Shown here in pieces: positions 12,580 to 19,890 of a DNA stretch of 26,235 bases. The stretch comes from Pelomonas sp046294815. Its GTDB lineage: Bacteria; Pseudomonadota; Gammaproteobacteria; Burkholderiales; Burkholderiaceae_C. Each line of letters begins with the position of its first letter. Position 1 is the first letter of the stretch. The notes beneath the pieces were generated by a model. That model saw only the letters and a program-made list of their open reading frames with translations, ran no database searches and had not been told where the DNA came from. Made by a program: the position numbers and the translations under genes. The DNA is taken from NCBI GenBank assembly GCA_046294815.1, contig JBKBOJ010000046.1, forward strand, positions 1 to 26,235, in the 5' to 3' direction.

Positions 12580-14801
12580 GGCACGGCCGACGCCGCCTCC
12601 GAGGCAGCGTCTGCCGGCGGCGGCGCCACGCCGATGCGGGCGATGGCCAGGTCACCGGCGAACTCCTCGTAGAACCAGTCGTCGCCCAGCTTCACCAGCC
12701 CCTCGGCCGGCGGCTCGATCGGCGCGATGGGCTGGCCCTTCAGCGCCACCGCCATCGTCGCAGCCCAGACCGGCAGGGCCAGGCCGCCGCCGCTCTCGCG
12801 TTCGCCCAGCGAGCGCGGCTGCGGATAGCCGATCCACACCGCGCCGGCCCGCGTGGCCTGGAAGCCGCAGAACCAGGCGTCCACCGCGTCGTTGGTGGTG
12901 CCGGTCTTGCCATACAGGTCCCAGCGACCCAGCAGGCTGCTGGCACGCGCGCCGGTGCCTTCGCGCATGACGGCGGCCAGCAACTGCGCCGTCATGAAGG
13001 CGTTGCGTGCGCTGATGGCCGGGCGCAGCTTGGGCGGGTCGGCCTGCCACAGCAGCTCGCCCTGCGCGTCCTTCACGTCGCGGATCAGCCAGCCGGTGGG
13101 CAGTTGGCCGCCGTTGGCGAACACCGCATAGGCCTGCGCCATCTGCAGCGGCGTGGCGGCGCCGCTGCCCAGCGCGATGGTGAGGTTCTGCGGCTGCTTG
13201 TCTGCGTCCAGCCCGAAGCGGCCGGCCCAGGCGCGCACCCGCTGCGGCCCCAGCGCATCGGCCAGACGGATGGTGACCATGTTCTTGGAACGCGCCAGCG
13301 CCTGGCGCAGCGTCAGCGCGTCCTCGTAGCTGCCGTCGTAGTTGCGCGGCGCCCAGTCGCCGCGCACGAAGGGCTGGTCGCTGACCAGCGTGCCGGCCCA
13401 GGCGCCCTGGTCGATGATGGCCGAGTAGACGAAGGGCTTGAAGGCCGAGCCCGGCTGGCGCCAGGCCTGGGTCGCAGCGTTGAACTGGTTGCGCGCGAAG
13501 TCAAAGCCGCCCACCAGCGCGCGGATCGCGCCGCTGGCCGGGTCCAGCGTGACGACAGCGCCCTCGGCCTGCGGCGTCTGGCTCAGCACCCACTGCTTGC
13601 CCGCGGCCAGCACGCGCACCACGGCACCGCGCCTGGCGTTCTGCAGCGGGCGCTGCGCGCCGCCCTTGAGCGTGATGCGCTCGCCATCGGCCAACGCTAG
13701 CGTGGCGCCGCTCTTGTCCTGCGCCAGCAGCACGGCGGTGCGCAGCTCGCCCAGGTCGGGATGGGCGTCGAAGGCGGCGTCCAGCGCATCGTCCTCGCCG
13801 TCACCCTCGGGCAGCGCAACGGTGGCCTCGGGGCCGCGGAAGGGCTGGCGCCGCTCCAGCTCGAACAGCGCCTGGCGCAGCGCGGCCTGGGCGGCCGCCT
13901 GCTCGGCATAGCGCAGCGTGGTGGTGACCGTCAGGCCGCGGGTGTAGGCCTCCTGGCCGAAGCGGTTGACGATCTCGGCGCGCACCTGCTCGGCCGCATG
14001 GTCGGCAATGCCGGACAGCGGCTTGGGTCGGCGGATGTCCAGCGGCTGCGCCTTGGCGGCCCGGGCCTGCTCGGCCGTGATCAAGCCCACCGCCTCCAGC
14101 CGCCCCAGCACCACGGCCTGGCGGCGCTTGGCACGCTCGGGGAAGCGCACCGGGTTGAGCCGGTTGGGATCCTTGGGCAGGCCAACCAGCAGCGCGATCT
14201 CGGCGGTATCGAGCTGGCCCAGCGTCTTGCCAAAGTAGCGCTCCGCCGCGGCCGCGAAGCCGTAGGCGCGGTTGCCCAGGTGGATCTGGTTCATGTAGAT
14301 CTCAAGGATCTGGCTCTTGCTGAGCGCGCGCTCGATCTTGATGGCCAGCAACGCCTCGACGACCTTGCGCGTCCAGCGCTGCTCCTTGGTCAGGTAGGTG
14401 TCGCGGGCGAGCTGCTGGGTGATGGTGGACGCGCCGTGCAGCGGGCCGCGGTGCGTGAGGTTGTGCAGCATGGCGCGCAGGATGCCGCCGTAGTCGATGC
14501 CGCCATGGGTCCAGAAGTCGCTGTCCTCGACGGCCAGCAGCGCGTCCTGCATGGGCTTGGGAATGTCCTTCAACGGCACGAAGCGGCGCCGCTCGGCGCC
14601 GAACTCGCCGATCAGCTGCCCGTCCTCGCTGAGGATGCGCAGCGGCTGGCGCGGCTGGTAATCGGTCAACGTGTCCAGCGCCGGCAGCTGCACCCAAATG
14701 AAGGCGGACACGATGGCCCCCACCAGCAACAGCACCAGGGGCAGCGCAACGAGCACGCCCAGCCAGGGGCGCCGCAGGAGGATCTTCAGCATGGCGCGCA
14801 T
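12567..14801 (-). CDS. mrcA: Class A penicillin-binding protein (PBP1A-type), 744 aa
   Basis: A bifunctional peptidoglycan synthase, anchored in the inner membrane with its catalytic domains in the periplasm. It polymerises lipid II glycan chains and cross-links them. Residues 13-37 form the membrane anchor. The GT51 transglycosylase domain follows with catalytic E92 (AVEDSDFWTHGGID), GASTITQQLARD (123-134) and QILEIYMNQIHLG. After a linker with an OB-like insertion (about 315-410) comes the transpeptidase domain with S452 (SAFK, 452-455), SKN (505-507) and KTG (632-634). The length is somewhat short for PBP1A, but all motifs are intact. ATG 14801 is the first start and a second ATG lies 9 nt in. 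The gene ends with a proline/alanine-rich tail and overlaps the convergent DUF4386 gene by 13 nt. Confidence 0.95.
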   Translation of the reverse strand: MRAMLKILLRRPWLGVLVALPLVLLLVGAIVSAFIWVQLPALDTLTDYQPRQPLRILSEDGQLIGEFGAERRRFVPLKDIPKPMQDALLAVEDSDFWTHGGIDYGGILRAMLHNLTHRGPLHGASTITQQLARDTYLTKEQRWTRKVVEALLAIKIERALSKSQILEIYMNQIHLGNRAYGFAAAAERYFGKTLGQLDTAEIALLVGLPKDPNRLNPVRFPERAKRRQAVVLGRLEAVGLITAEQARAAKAQPLDIRRPKPLSGIADHAAEQVRAEIVNRFGQEAYTRGLTVTTTLRYAEQAAAQAALRQALFELERRQPFRGPEATVALPEGDGEDDALDAAFDAHPDLGELRTAVLLAQDKSGATLALADGERITLKGGAQRPLQNARRGAVVRVLAAGKQWVLSQTPQAEGAVVTLDPASGAIRALVGGFDFARNQFNAATQAWRQPGSAFKPFVYSAIIDQGAWAGTLVSDQPFVRGDWAPRNYDGSYEDALTLRQALARSKNMVTIRLADALGPQRVRAWAGRFGLDADKQPQNLTIALGSGAATPLQMAQAYAVFANGGQLPTGWLIRDVKDAQGELLWQADPPKLRPAISARNAFMTAQLLAAVMREGTGARASSLLGRWDLYGKTGTTNDAVDAWFCGFQATRAGAVWIGYPQPRSLGERESGGGLALPVWAATMAVALKGQPIAPIEPPAEGLVKLGDDWFYEEFAGDLAIARIGVAPPPADAASEAASAVPQPP

Positions 14802-14987
14802 GGTAGGTGCAAGACGCTATGCCGCCGGTGTCGGAAGTCAGGGGGCTGGCAGGGCGCACACGCAGCGTCGGCCGCCAAGAGCGCTCCATCCGCCGATTTC
14901 TGCGCTTCGTCGCGCCGAGGCTGACCGGCGGCGGCGGCTTCTATAGCTTTCGGGCCATCGCCACCGCGCGTTCGAAGGAGCCCGATC
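14802..14987. promoter_or_regulatory. Divergent promoter region between the PBP1A-type gene and a small secreted-protein gene
   Basis: This 186-nt noncoding gap must carry the promoters of both divergent genes. A GAAGGAG ribosome-binding site for the plus-strand gene lies at 14975-14981. I see no clear operator or strong sigma70 boxes. The segment CTATAGCTTT near 14941-14950 is the most AT-rich part and the best -10 candidate for the plus strand. Confidence 0.3.
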
Positions 14988-15395
14988 ATGAAGTCCCTGC
15001 TTGCCCTGCTGCTCGTCACCGCCCTGCCCGCCTTCGCCCAATCCGCCCGCTGCCCCACGGCCGCCGAACAACTCAGCGAATACCTCGCCAGCGCCAAGCA
15101 GCGCGTGGGCGCCGAAGGCGAGGTGCGCGTGGAGTTCGAGGTGGGCGCCGACGGACGCGCCCAGCCGCTGTCCGTGCAGGGCGAGCGCCGCTACCGCACG
15201 CCGGTGCGCATCGCGATGCACTCGCTGGAATGCCAGGCCGGCACGCCGCAGCGCTACGCCCTGACCATCCGCTTCGTCGAGCCTGTGTCGCGCAAGGTCG
15301 CAGCAACCGCCTCGGTCACGCTGGCCGAGGCCGGCGCAGAGCGCCATTTAGCGGCGCGGCAAGCGCTCCCGGCCCATTGCCCGACAGGCTCCTAG
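14988..15395 (+). CDS. Small secreted protein with TonB-C-like fold, 135 aa
   Basis: MKSLLALLLVTALPAFAQS is a Sec signal with likely cleavage after AFA (residue 17). The mature part begins with C22 (ARCPTAAEQL) and contains EVRVEFEVGADGRAQPLSVQ, a strand-turn-strand resembling the VxxxVxxDGxVxxxxV core of TonB C-terminal domains. This is followed by RTPVRIAMHSLECQAGTPQR and YALTIRFVEP. Cysteines 22, 82 and 131 could form a disulfide. The fold is a pattern-based suggestion and no function is known. GAAGGAG 6 nt upstream of ATG 14988 supports the start. It converges with the RAYT-like gene, the two stops being only 2 nt apart. Confidence 0.65.
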   Translation: MKSLLALLLVTALPAFAQSARCPTAAEQLSEYLASAKQRVGAEGEVRVEFEVGADGRAQPLSVQGERRYRTPVRIAMHSLECQAGTPQRYALTIRFVEPVSRKVAATASVTLAEAGAERHLAARQALPAHCPTGS

Positions 15396-15397
15396 GT

Positions 15398-16243
15398 TCA
15401 AACCGCCCGCTCGGCCGCGGCAATCATGCGGCTGACCCGCGACACCGACAGGCCCAGCTGCGCAGCCAGTTCCGTCATCGACACGCCGCCTTCGGTATGC
15501 GCCAGCCACAGCGCATGCTCGCGGATGCCGTTGGCACGCCGCAGCCAGTCGGCCCAGTGATTGCGCGGCGAGCGCCGGGGCGCCATCGCCGCAGCACGCA
15601 TGCGCCGTGCGAAGTCGGCGTCGCCGAGATAGATCTGCTCGCGCAACCGGCCCGGCCACAGCTGCAGCCCGGGCTCGGACGCCACCAGCCGCGCATAGCG
15701 GTCGCCCGCCGAGCGGTGCTGGGCCGCGGTGACGGCGGGCTTGCCCAGCAGGTGGGCATGCAGGCCATCCACGTCCAGCCAGTCGGGCGCAGCCTCCAGC
15801 GCGGCCAGCGCGCGGAAGCTGGAGCCGGCCCACTCCGCAGCGCCGCGCGTCAGGCCTTCGCGCACAGGGGCAAGGTCCACCCAGCGGCAGGCATCCAGCA
15901 GATGCCGCTCGCGGTCCACCAGCACGGCACGGAAACGCCCCTGGAACAGCGGGCCGCTGAACCCATGACGGCGCTGCTGATGCTGGGTGTAGACGCCGTT
16001 GACGTGGCGCATCAGCGCCGACAGATTGGCGCGGCGCGTGAACAGCAGCAGCCAATAGTGGTCGGGCAGCAGCGCATAGGCCAGCATCTGCGCGTCAAAG
16101 CGGTGCAATGCCTGAGCCAGCAGCGCACGCATCTCGGCACGGTCCGCGTCATCGGCGAAGGCCGGCCTGCCGCTCTCGGGCGGGCAGCGCGCGCCTATCA
16201 GGTAGACCGCACCGGCAATCTCTAGACGAGGAGGCCTGGCCAT
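15398..16243 (-). CDS. RAYT (REP-associated tyrosine transposase)-like protein with lost catalytic residues, 281 aa
   Basis: The N-terminal half is a Y1/TnpA_REP transposase domain. It opens with MARPPRLEIAGAVY and has LLPDHYWLLLF, RANLSALMRHVNGVYTQHQQ, FSGPLFQGRFRAVLVDRERH and CRWVDLAPVREGL, which in active relatives read AVYHVTSRG, M.NHYHF(V/L)L and CRYVELNPVRAG. Three residues essential or conserved for nicking DNA are replaced: the second His of the HUH motif is W64, the nucleophilic Tyr is W121, and the conserved His after AVY is L15. The C-terminus (about 252-276, MTELAAQLGLSVSRVSRMIA) is an intact helix-turn-helix. The frame is unbroken, which suggests selection for DNA binding rather than decay. 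ATG 16243 is the family start, and a 16-bp palindrome lies immediately upstream. Confidence 0.85.
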   Translation of the reverse strand: MARPPRLEIAGAVYLIGARCPPESGRPAFADDADRAEMRALLAQALHRFDAQMLAYALLPDHYWLLLFTRRANLSALMRHVNGVYTQHQQRRHGFSGPLFQGRFRAVLVDRERHLLDACRWVDLAPVREGLTRGAAEWAGSSFRALAALEAAPDWLDVDGLHAHLLGKPAVTAAQHRSAGDRYARLVASEPGLQLWPGRLREQIYLGDADFARRMRAAAMAPRRSPRNHWADWLRRANGIREHALWLAHTEGGVSMTELAAQLGLSVSRVSRMIAAAERAV

Positions 16244-16245
16244 GC

Positions 16246-16261
16246 GGCACCTTAAGGTGCC
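16246..16261. promoter_or_regulatory. Perfect 16-bp palindrome upstream of the RAYT-like gene
   Basis: GGCACCTTAAGGTGCC is a perfect palindrome, 2 nt from the RAYT-like ATG (16243, minus strand) and 25 nt before the ATG of the divergent small gene (16287). It is the only operator-like sequence in the 43-nt gap and could control both. The RAYT-like protein with its C-terminal HTH is a natural candidate to bind it. This is inference from position and symmetry. Confidence 0.5.
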
Positions 16262-16286
16262 ACGGCGGGAATGGCAAGATAGCCAC

Positions 16287-16526
16287 ATGAAGACGCATCA
16301 AATCGAAGTCCAGAAGTTCAAGGCCGCGGCCAACAACCTGCACGGCCAGGTCGTGTTCAAGATGGATGCGTGGGTCTCGCCGCGGGCGCCGGTGGAGGGC
16401 ATCGAGCCCAGCAGCCTGCTGGTGATGACGGAGGAAAACGCCCGAGTGCTGATGGCCCTGCTAAAGGCCCAGATTGCCGAGTTCGACAGCAAGAAACCCA
16501 AGAGCCGCCACGGCCGCCATGGCTGA
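16287..16526 (+). CDS. Hypothetical small protein, 79 aa
   Basis: I do not recognise the family. The protein (MKTHQIEVQKFKAAANNLHG at the start) has two likely beta-strands (QVVFKMDAWVSP, SLLVMTEENARVLM) and a helix (ENARVLMALLKAQIAEFDSK), ending in a basic KKPKSRHGRHG tail. No signal or membrane segment is present. ATG 16287 is preceded by a purine-rich stretch (GGGAATGGCAAG) but no strong ribosome-binding site. It is followed after 15 nt by the UPF0149 gene in the same direction, so they are probably co-transcribed. Confidence 0.6.
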   Translation: MKTHQIEVQKFKAAANNLHGQVVFKMDAWVSPRAPVEGIEPSSLLVMTEENARVLMALLKAQIAEFDSKKPKSRHGRHG

Positions 16527-16541
16527 ACCCACCGACGCCCC

Positions 16542-17153
16542 ATGCAATATCCCCAATACAACCCCGCCTCCGACAACCGCCCGCTGTCCGACGAGGAGCT
16601 CAATGACCTCGACGAGATGCTGGCCGCGCTGCCGACCGACGCGGCGATGAATGTCGAGGCGCTGGACGGCTACCTGGCCGGCCTGCTGCTGACGCCGGGC
16701 CGTGAGTTGTCCAGCCTGCCCGGCGAGGCCTGGCTGCCCATCATCTGGGGCGGCGACCAGGAGCCCGAGCCGGCCCCCTTTGCCAGCGGCAAGCAGCGCA
16801 AGAAGCTGCAGATGCTGGTGCTGCGGCACCTGCACTCCATCGCCACGGCCTGGGCCGAGCGCCCGCAGGCCTGGGAGCCCGTCTTCAGCTTTGCCGACGG
16901 CGAGGACGAAGACACCGAATACGCCGACGCCGAGGACTGGGCAGCGGGCTTTCTGATGGCGGTGGAACTGGCGCCCGAGGCCTGGGCGCCACTGTTCGAT
17001 GCCGAGCCCACCGCGCCGCTGCTCGCACCCATCGCGGCGCTGGGCGGCGAGGACGGTGCGCTGGCCGCGGCCGACCCCAAGGCCCGCGATGCGGCCAGCC
17101 GCCAGATTCCTGACGCCATGCTGGCGTTGTGGGCGATTCGCCAGAAGGCCTGA
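16542..17153 (+). CDS. UPF0149/YecA-family protein, 203 aa
   Basis: The family signature MNVEALDGYLAGLLLTPG is at about residues 30-48, preceded by the acidic helix DEELNDLDEMLAALPTDAA. It continues with WLPIIWGG and an alpha-helical C-terminal part (EDWAAGFLMAVELAPEAWAP). The SEC-C zinc-binding tail of some YecA proteins is absent. The function of UPF0149 proteins is not established. The fold is entirely helical and cytoplasmic. ATG 16542 follows the preceding small gene after 15 nt. Length is typical for the family. Confidence 0.8.
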   Translation: MQYPQYNPASDNRPLSDEELNDLDEMLAALPTDAAMNVEALDGYLAGLLLTPGRELSSLPGEAWLPIIWGGDQEPEPAPFASGKQRKKLQMLVLRHLHSIATAWAERPQAWEPVFSFADGEDEDTEYADAEDWAAGFLMAVELAPEAWAPLFDAEPTAPLLAPIAALGGEDGALAAADPKARDAASRQIPDAMLALWAIRQKA

Positions 17154-17207
17154 CGCATCCCCTCAACGCAGGTAGAAGCCACCGCCGCTTTGGTTCACAC
17201 TCGGCCC

Positions 17208-17519
17208 ATGCTTCACACTGTGCTCGCCGCCTTCGGCCTGGTCATCTGCATCGCGCTGGCGATCCACATGGTGCTGCCGCGCCGGCTGCGCGCGCGGGTG
17301 GATGCCGTGCTGACCGGCCTGCAGGGCTGGTGGCTGCGGCAGTTCGAGCGCGCGGTGGGCTGGCGGCGGCGGCGGCGCCAGCAGCGTGCCGCTGCGCTGG
17401 AGGCCGAGCGCGTCATCCGCCGCGCCCGTGAGTCGGCGCTGAACACGCGGGTGGACGGCGAATGGGTGGGCAACGTGTACCGGCCCAAGCGCTTCGACAA
17501 GCCCAAGAAGCCGCATTGA
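17208..17519 (+). CDS. Small single-pass membrane protein, 103 aa
   Basis: MLHTVLAAFGLVICIALAIH followed by MVLP forms one N-terminal membrane helix. The rest is strongly basic and hydrophilic (RRLRARVDAVL, GWRRRRRQQRAAALEAERVI, RESALNTRVDGEWVGNVYRP, KRFDKPKKPH) and would lie in the cytoplasm by the positive-inside rule. I do not recognise the family. I chose ATG 17208 because it starts the hydrophobic helix. An in-frame start at 17190 adds only six residues. A hairpin repeat lies 5 nt after the stop. Confidence 0.65.
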   Translation: MLHTVLAAFGLVICIALAIHMVLPRRLRARVDAVLTGLQGWWLRQFERAVGWRRRRRQQRAAALEAERVIRRARESALNTRVDGEWVGNVYRPKRFDKPKKPH

Positions 17520-17524
17520 CTCTC

Positions 17525-17563
17525 CCACCCCCTACCGGCTTCGCCGGCCCCCTCAAGGGGGCG
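17525..17563 (+). repeat. REP-like double hairpin, copy 1
   Basis: Two adjacent hairpins, CCGGC-TTC-GCCGG (17535-17547) and GCCCCC-TCAA-GGGGGC (17547-17562), are preceded by CACCCCCTA, which could pair alternatively with the GGGGG. The reverse complement matches the repeat at 22013-22050. It begins 5 nt after a stop codon and could serve as a terminator or mRNA-stabilising element. Confidence 0.6.
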
Positions 17564-17632
17564 CTGTCGACTGCCCGGCGGAGCCGGATCAGCGACAGCC
17601 GCTGGATGTCGCGCCGGCCTGCGGCGGCGCGC

Positions 17633-19477
17633 TCAATTGCTTGACTGCTGCAGCTTCCACATCTCGGCATACCGGCCATGCTGTGCCAGCAACTGGTCAT
17701 GCCGGCCGCGCTCGACGATGCGGCCCTGCTCCAGCACCAGAATCTCATGGGCATCCACGACGGTGGAAAGCCGGTGGGCGATGACCAGCACGGTCTTGTC
17801 CTGGCCCACGGCCTCCAGCTCGGCCTGGATGGCGCGCTCGTTGCTGGAGTCCAGCGCCGAGGTGGCCTCGTCGAAGATCAGCAGAGGCGGGTTCTTCAGC
17901 AGCGTGCGGGCGATGGCAACACGCTGCTTCTCGCCGCCGGACAGCTTCAGGCCGCGTTCGCCCACCATGGTGTCGTAGCCCAAAGGCGTCGCGGCGATGA
18001 AGGCGTGGATATGGGCCGCGCGCGCAGCGGCTTCAATCTCGGCCTGGGTCGCGCCAGGCCTGCCGTAGGCGATGTTGTAGGCCACCGTGTCGTTGAACAG
18101 CACGGTGTCCTGCGGCACGATGCCTATTGCCGCGCGCAGGCTGGCCTGCGTCACCTGGCGGATGTCCTGGCCGTCGATGCGGATGGCGCCAGCGTCGACG
18201 TCATAGAAGCGGTACAGCAGCCGCGCCAGCGTGCTTTTCCCTGAGCCGCTGGGGCCCACGACGGCCACCTTCTTGCCCGCCGGGATCTCGAAGCTCACGC
18301 CGTGCAGGATGGGGCGCGCCGCGTCGTAGGCGAAGTGCACGTCGTCGAACACCACGGTGCCGCCGCGCACCTGCAGTTCGGCCGCCCCCGGCGCGTCGGC
18401 CACCTCGCGCTGGCGGTCCAGCAGGCCAAACATCTTCTCGATGTCGGTCAGCGACTGCTTGATCTCGCGGTAGATGACGCCCAGGAAGTTCAGCGGGATG
18501 TAGAGCTGAATCATGAAGGCATTGATCATCACCAGGTCGCCCAGGCTCATGCGGCCGTCGACCACGCCCTGGGTGGCCCGCCACAGCATCAGCACCAGCG
18601 CCGTGGCGATGATGAGCTGCTGGCCGGTGTTCAGCAGCGACAGCGTGGTCTGGCTCTTGAGCTGCGCGCGGCGCAGCTTCTCCAGGCTCTCGTCGTAGCG
18701 GCGCGCCTCGAAGTCCTCGTTGTTGAAGTACTTGACCGTCTCGTAGTTCAGCAGCGAGTCGATGGCCTTGCTGTGAGCCACCGAGTCCAGCTCATTGAGC
18801 GTCTTGCGGAACTTGGTGCGCCACTCGGTGACGACGACGGTGAAGCCGATGTAGACGACCAGCGCCACCACCGTGATGCCGGCAAACCAGACATCGAACT
18901 TGACGCCCAGCAGCGTCAGGACCAGCACGACCTCGATCAGCGTCGGCACGATGCTGTAGAGCGAGTAGCTGATCAGCGAGTGCACCGCCCGCGTGCCGCG
19001 CTCGATGTCGCGCGTCATGCCACCGGTCTGGCGCTCCAGGTGGAAGCGCAGCGACAGGTCGTGCAGGTGGCGGAACACTTGCAGCGAGATGCTGCGCGCC
19101 GTGCCTTCGGTCGCCTTGGCGAAGACCAGCTCGCGCAGCTCGGTGAACAGCGACGTGGACAGCCTCAGCGCGCCATAGGCCACCAACAGGCCCAGCGGCA
19201 CGACCAGCAGCGCCTGCGGCTGGCCGGGCTGCACGTCCAGGCTGTCCACCAGCTGCTTGAGCAGCAGCGGCACGCCGACGTTGCTGAGCTTGGCGCCCAC
19301 CATGAAGGCCAGTGCCGCGGCAACGCGCCAGCGGTAGCGCCACAGATAAGGCAGCAGGCGGCGCACCGTGCCCCAGTCGCCGCGCACGGCGGGCGCTTGG
19401 GCGGTCGTGGGGACTTGTGAGGCGGTGGGGAAGGAACGCAAGCGCAGGACCGACAATAAAAGCCGTATTGTCCCCAC
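17633..19477 (-). CDS. Atm1-type ABC exporter (fused permease/ATPase), up to 614 aa
   Basis: A half-size ABC exporter of the Atm1/HMT1 type. It would dimerise in the inner membrane and export glutathione-linked, metal-linked or sulfur compounds. Six membrane segments lie between about residues 45 and 335, and the signature NYETVKYFNNE (244-254) is typical of this subgroup. The ATPase domain has Walker A GPSGSGKST (408-416), the Q-loop PQD, the signature LSGGE (512-516), Walker B PLLIFDE (531-537) and H568 (IAHRLST). The start is uncertain. GTG 19477 is the longest choice, but it overlaps a promoter-like dyad (19452-19472) and leaves only 8 nt to the divergent thioesterase gene. A later start such as GTG at codon 31 (AVRGDW) would fit better. 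Confidence 0.92.
   Translation of the reverse strand: MGTIRLLLSVLRLRSFPTASQVPTTAQAPAVRGDWGTVRRLLPYLWRYRWRVAAALAFMVGAKLSNVGVPLLLKQLVDSLDVQPGQPQALLVVPLGLLVAYGALRLSTSLFTELRELVFAKATEGTARSISLQVFRHLHDLSLRFHLERQTGGMTRDIERGTRAVHSLISYSLYSIVPTLIEVVLVLTLLGVKFDVWFAGITVVALVVYIGFTVVVTEWRTKFRKTLNELDSVAHSKAIDSLLNYETVKYFNNEDFEARRYDESLEKLRRAQLKSQTTLSLLNTGQQLIIATALVLMLWRATQGVVDGRMSLGDLVMINAFMIQLYIPLNFLGVIYREIKQSLTDIEKMFGLLDRQREVADAPGAAELQVRGGTVVFDDVHFAYDAARPILHGVSFEIPAGKKVAVVGPSGSGKSTLARLLYRFYDVDAGAIRIDGQDIRQVTQASLRAAIGIVPQDTVLFNDTVAYNIAYGRPGATQAEIEAAARAAHIHAFIAATPLGYDTMVGERGLKLSGGEKQRVAIARTLLKNPPLLIFDEATSALDSSNERAIQAELEAVGQDKTVLVIAHRLSTVVDAHEILVLEQGRIVERGRHDQLLAQHGRYAEMWKLQQSSN
19452..19472. promoter_or_regulatory. 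Inverted repeat GACAATA-N7-TATTGTC at a divergent promoter
   Basis: The dyad is AT-rich in a GC-rich setting, perfectly symmetric over 7 bp per arm, and centred 24 nt upstream of the thioesterase ATG (19486). It falls within the first codons of the longest ABC exporter frame, which suggests that this region is really promoter and that the exporter starts further in. The spacing (14 bp centre to centre) resembles a binding site for a dimeric regulator. I cannot name the regulator. Confidence 0.45.
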
Positions 19478-19485
19478 TGAACGCC

Positions 19486-19890
19486 ATGTCCCAGGATTGC
19501 ACGCTTCATCCCACCCAGATCGGCCAGCGCGAGCTGGTGCTGCGCGTGATGCCCATGCCCGCGGACGCCAACGCCAACGGCGACATCTTCGGCGGCTGGA
19601 TCATGGCGCAGGTGGACATCGCCGGCTCCGTCCTGCCGGCCAAGCTGTCGCGGGGTCGCGTCACGACGGTCGCCGTCAACGAGTTCGTCTTCAAGCAGCC
19701 GGTCTCCATCGGCGACCTGCTGAGCTTCTACGCGACCGTCACCCGCGTGGGCCGCACGTCCATCACCGTGCACGTCGAGGTGATGGCCGAGCGCGATCCG
19801 GCCAACCTGCACGTGGTCAAGGTGACCGAGGCCAACCTGACCTATGTGGCCATCGACCGCGAGGGCAAGCCCAGGCCCGTGACGACCTGA
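19486..19890 (+). CDS. Hotdog-fold acyl-CoA thioesterase (YciA-like), 134 aa
   Basis: A cytoplasmic acyl-CoA thioesterase of the hotdog fold that hydrolyses acyl-CoA to the free acid and CoA. The motif PADANANGDIFGGWIMAQVD contains N31 and G32 before the active-site helix and D44 in MAQVDIAG, the arrangement of YciA/BFIT-type enzymes. It continues with RVTTVAVNEFVFKQPVSIGD and GRTSITVHVEV, typical strands of the fold. Length is normal. ATG 19486 is the only sensible start. It overlaps the convergent SGNH esterase gene by 49 nt at the 3' end. The inverted repeat at 19452-19472 is directly upstream and may control it. Confidence 0.9.
   Translation: MSQDCTLHPTQIGQRELVLRVMPMPADANANGDIFGGWIMAQVDIAGSVLPAKLSRGRVTTVAVNEFVFKQPVSIGDLLSFYATVTRVGRTSITVHVEVMAERDPANLHVVKVTEANLTYVAIDREGKPRPVTT

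Noticed and set aside
12003..13700. 565-codon plus-strand frame across the DUF4386 and PBP1A-type genes
   Set aside because: It spans two well-supported genes and consists of low-complexity G/R/A sequence. No domain was seen.
14807..16225. 472-codon plus-strand frame opposite the RAYT-like gene
   Set aside because: It covers the small secreted-protein gene in another frame and the RAYT-like gene antisense. No recognisable motif.
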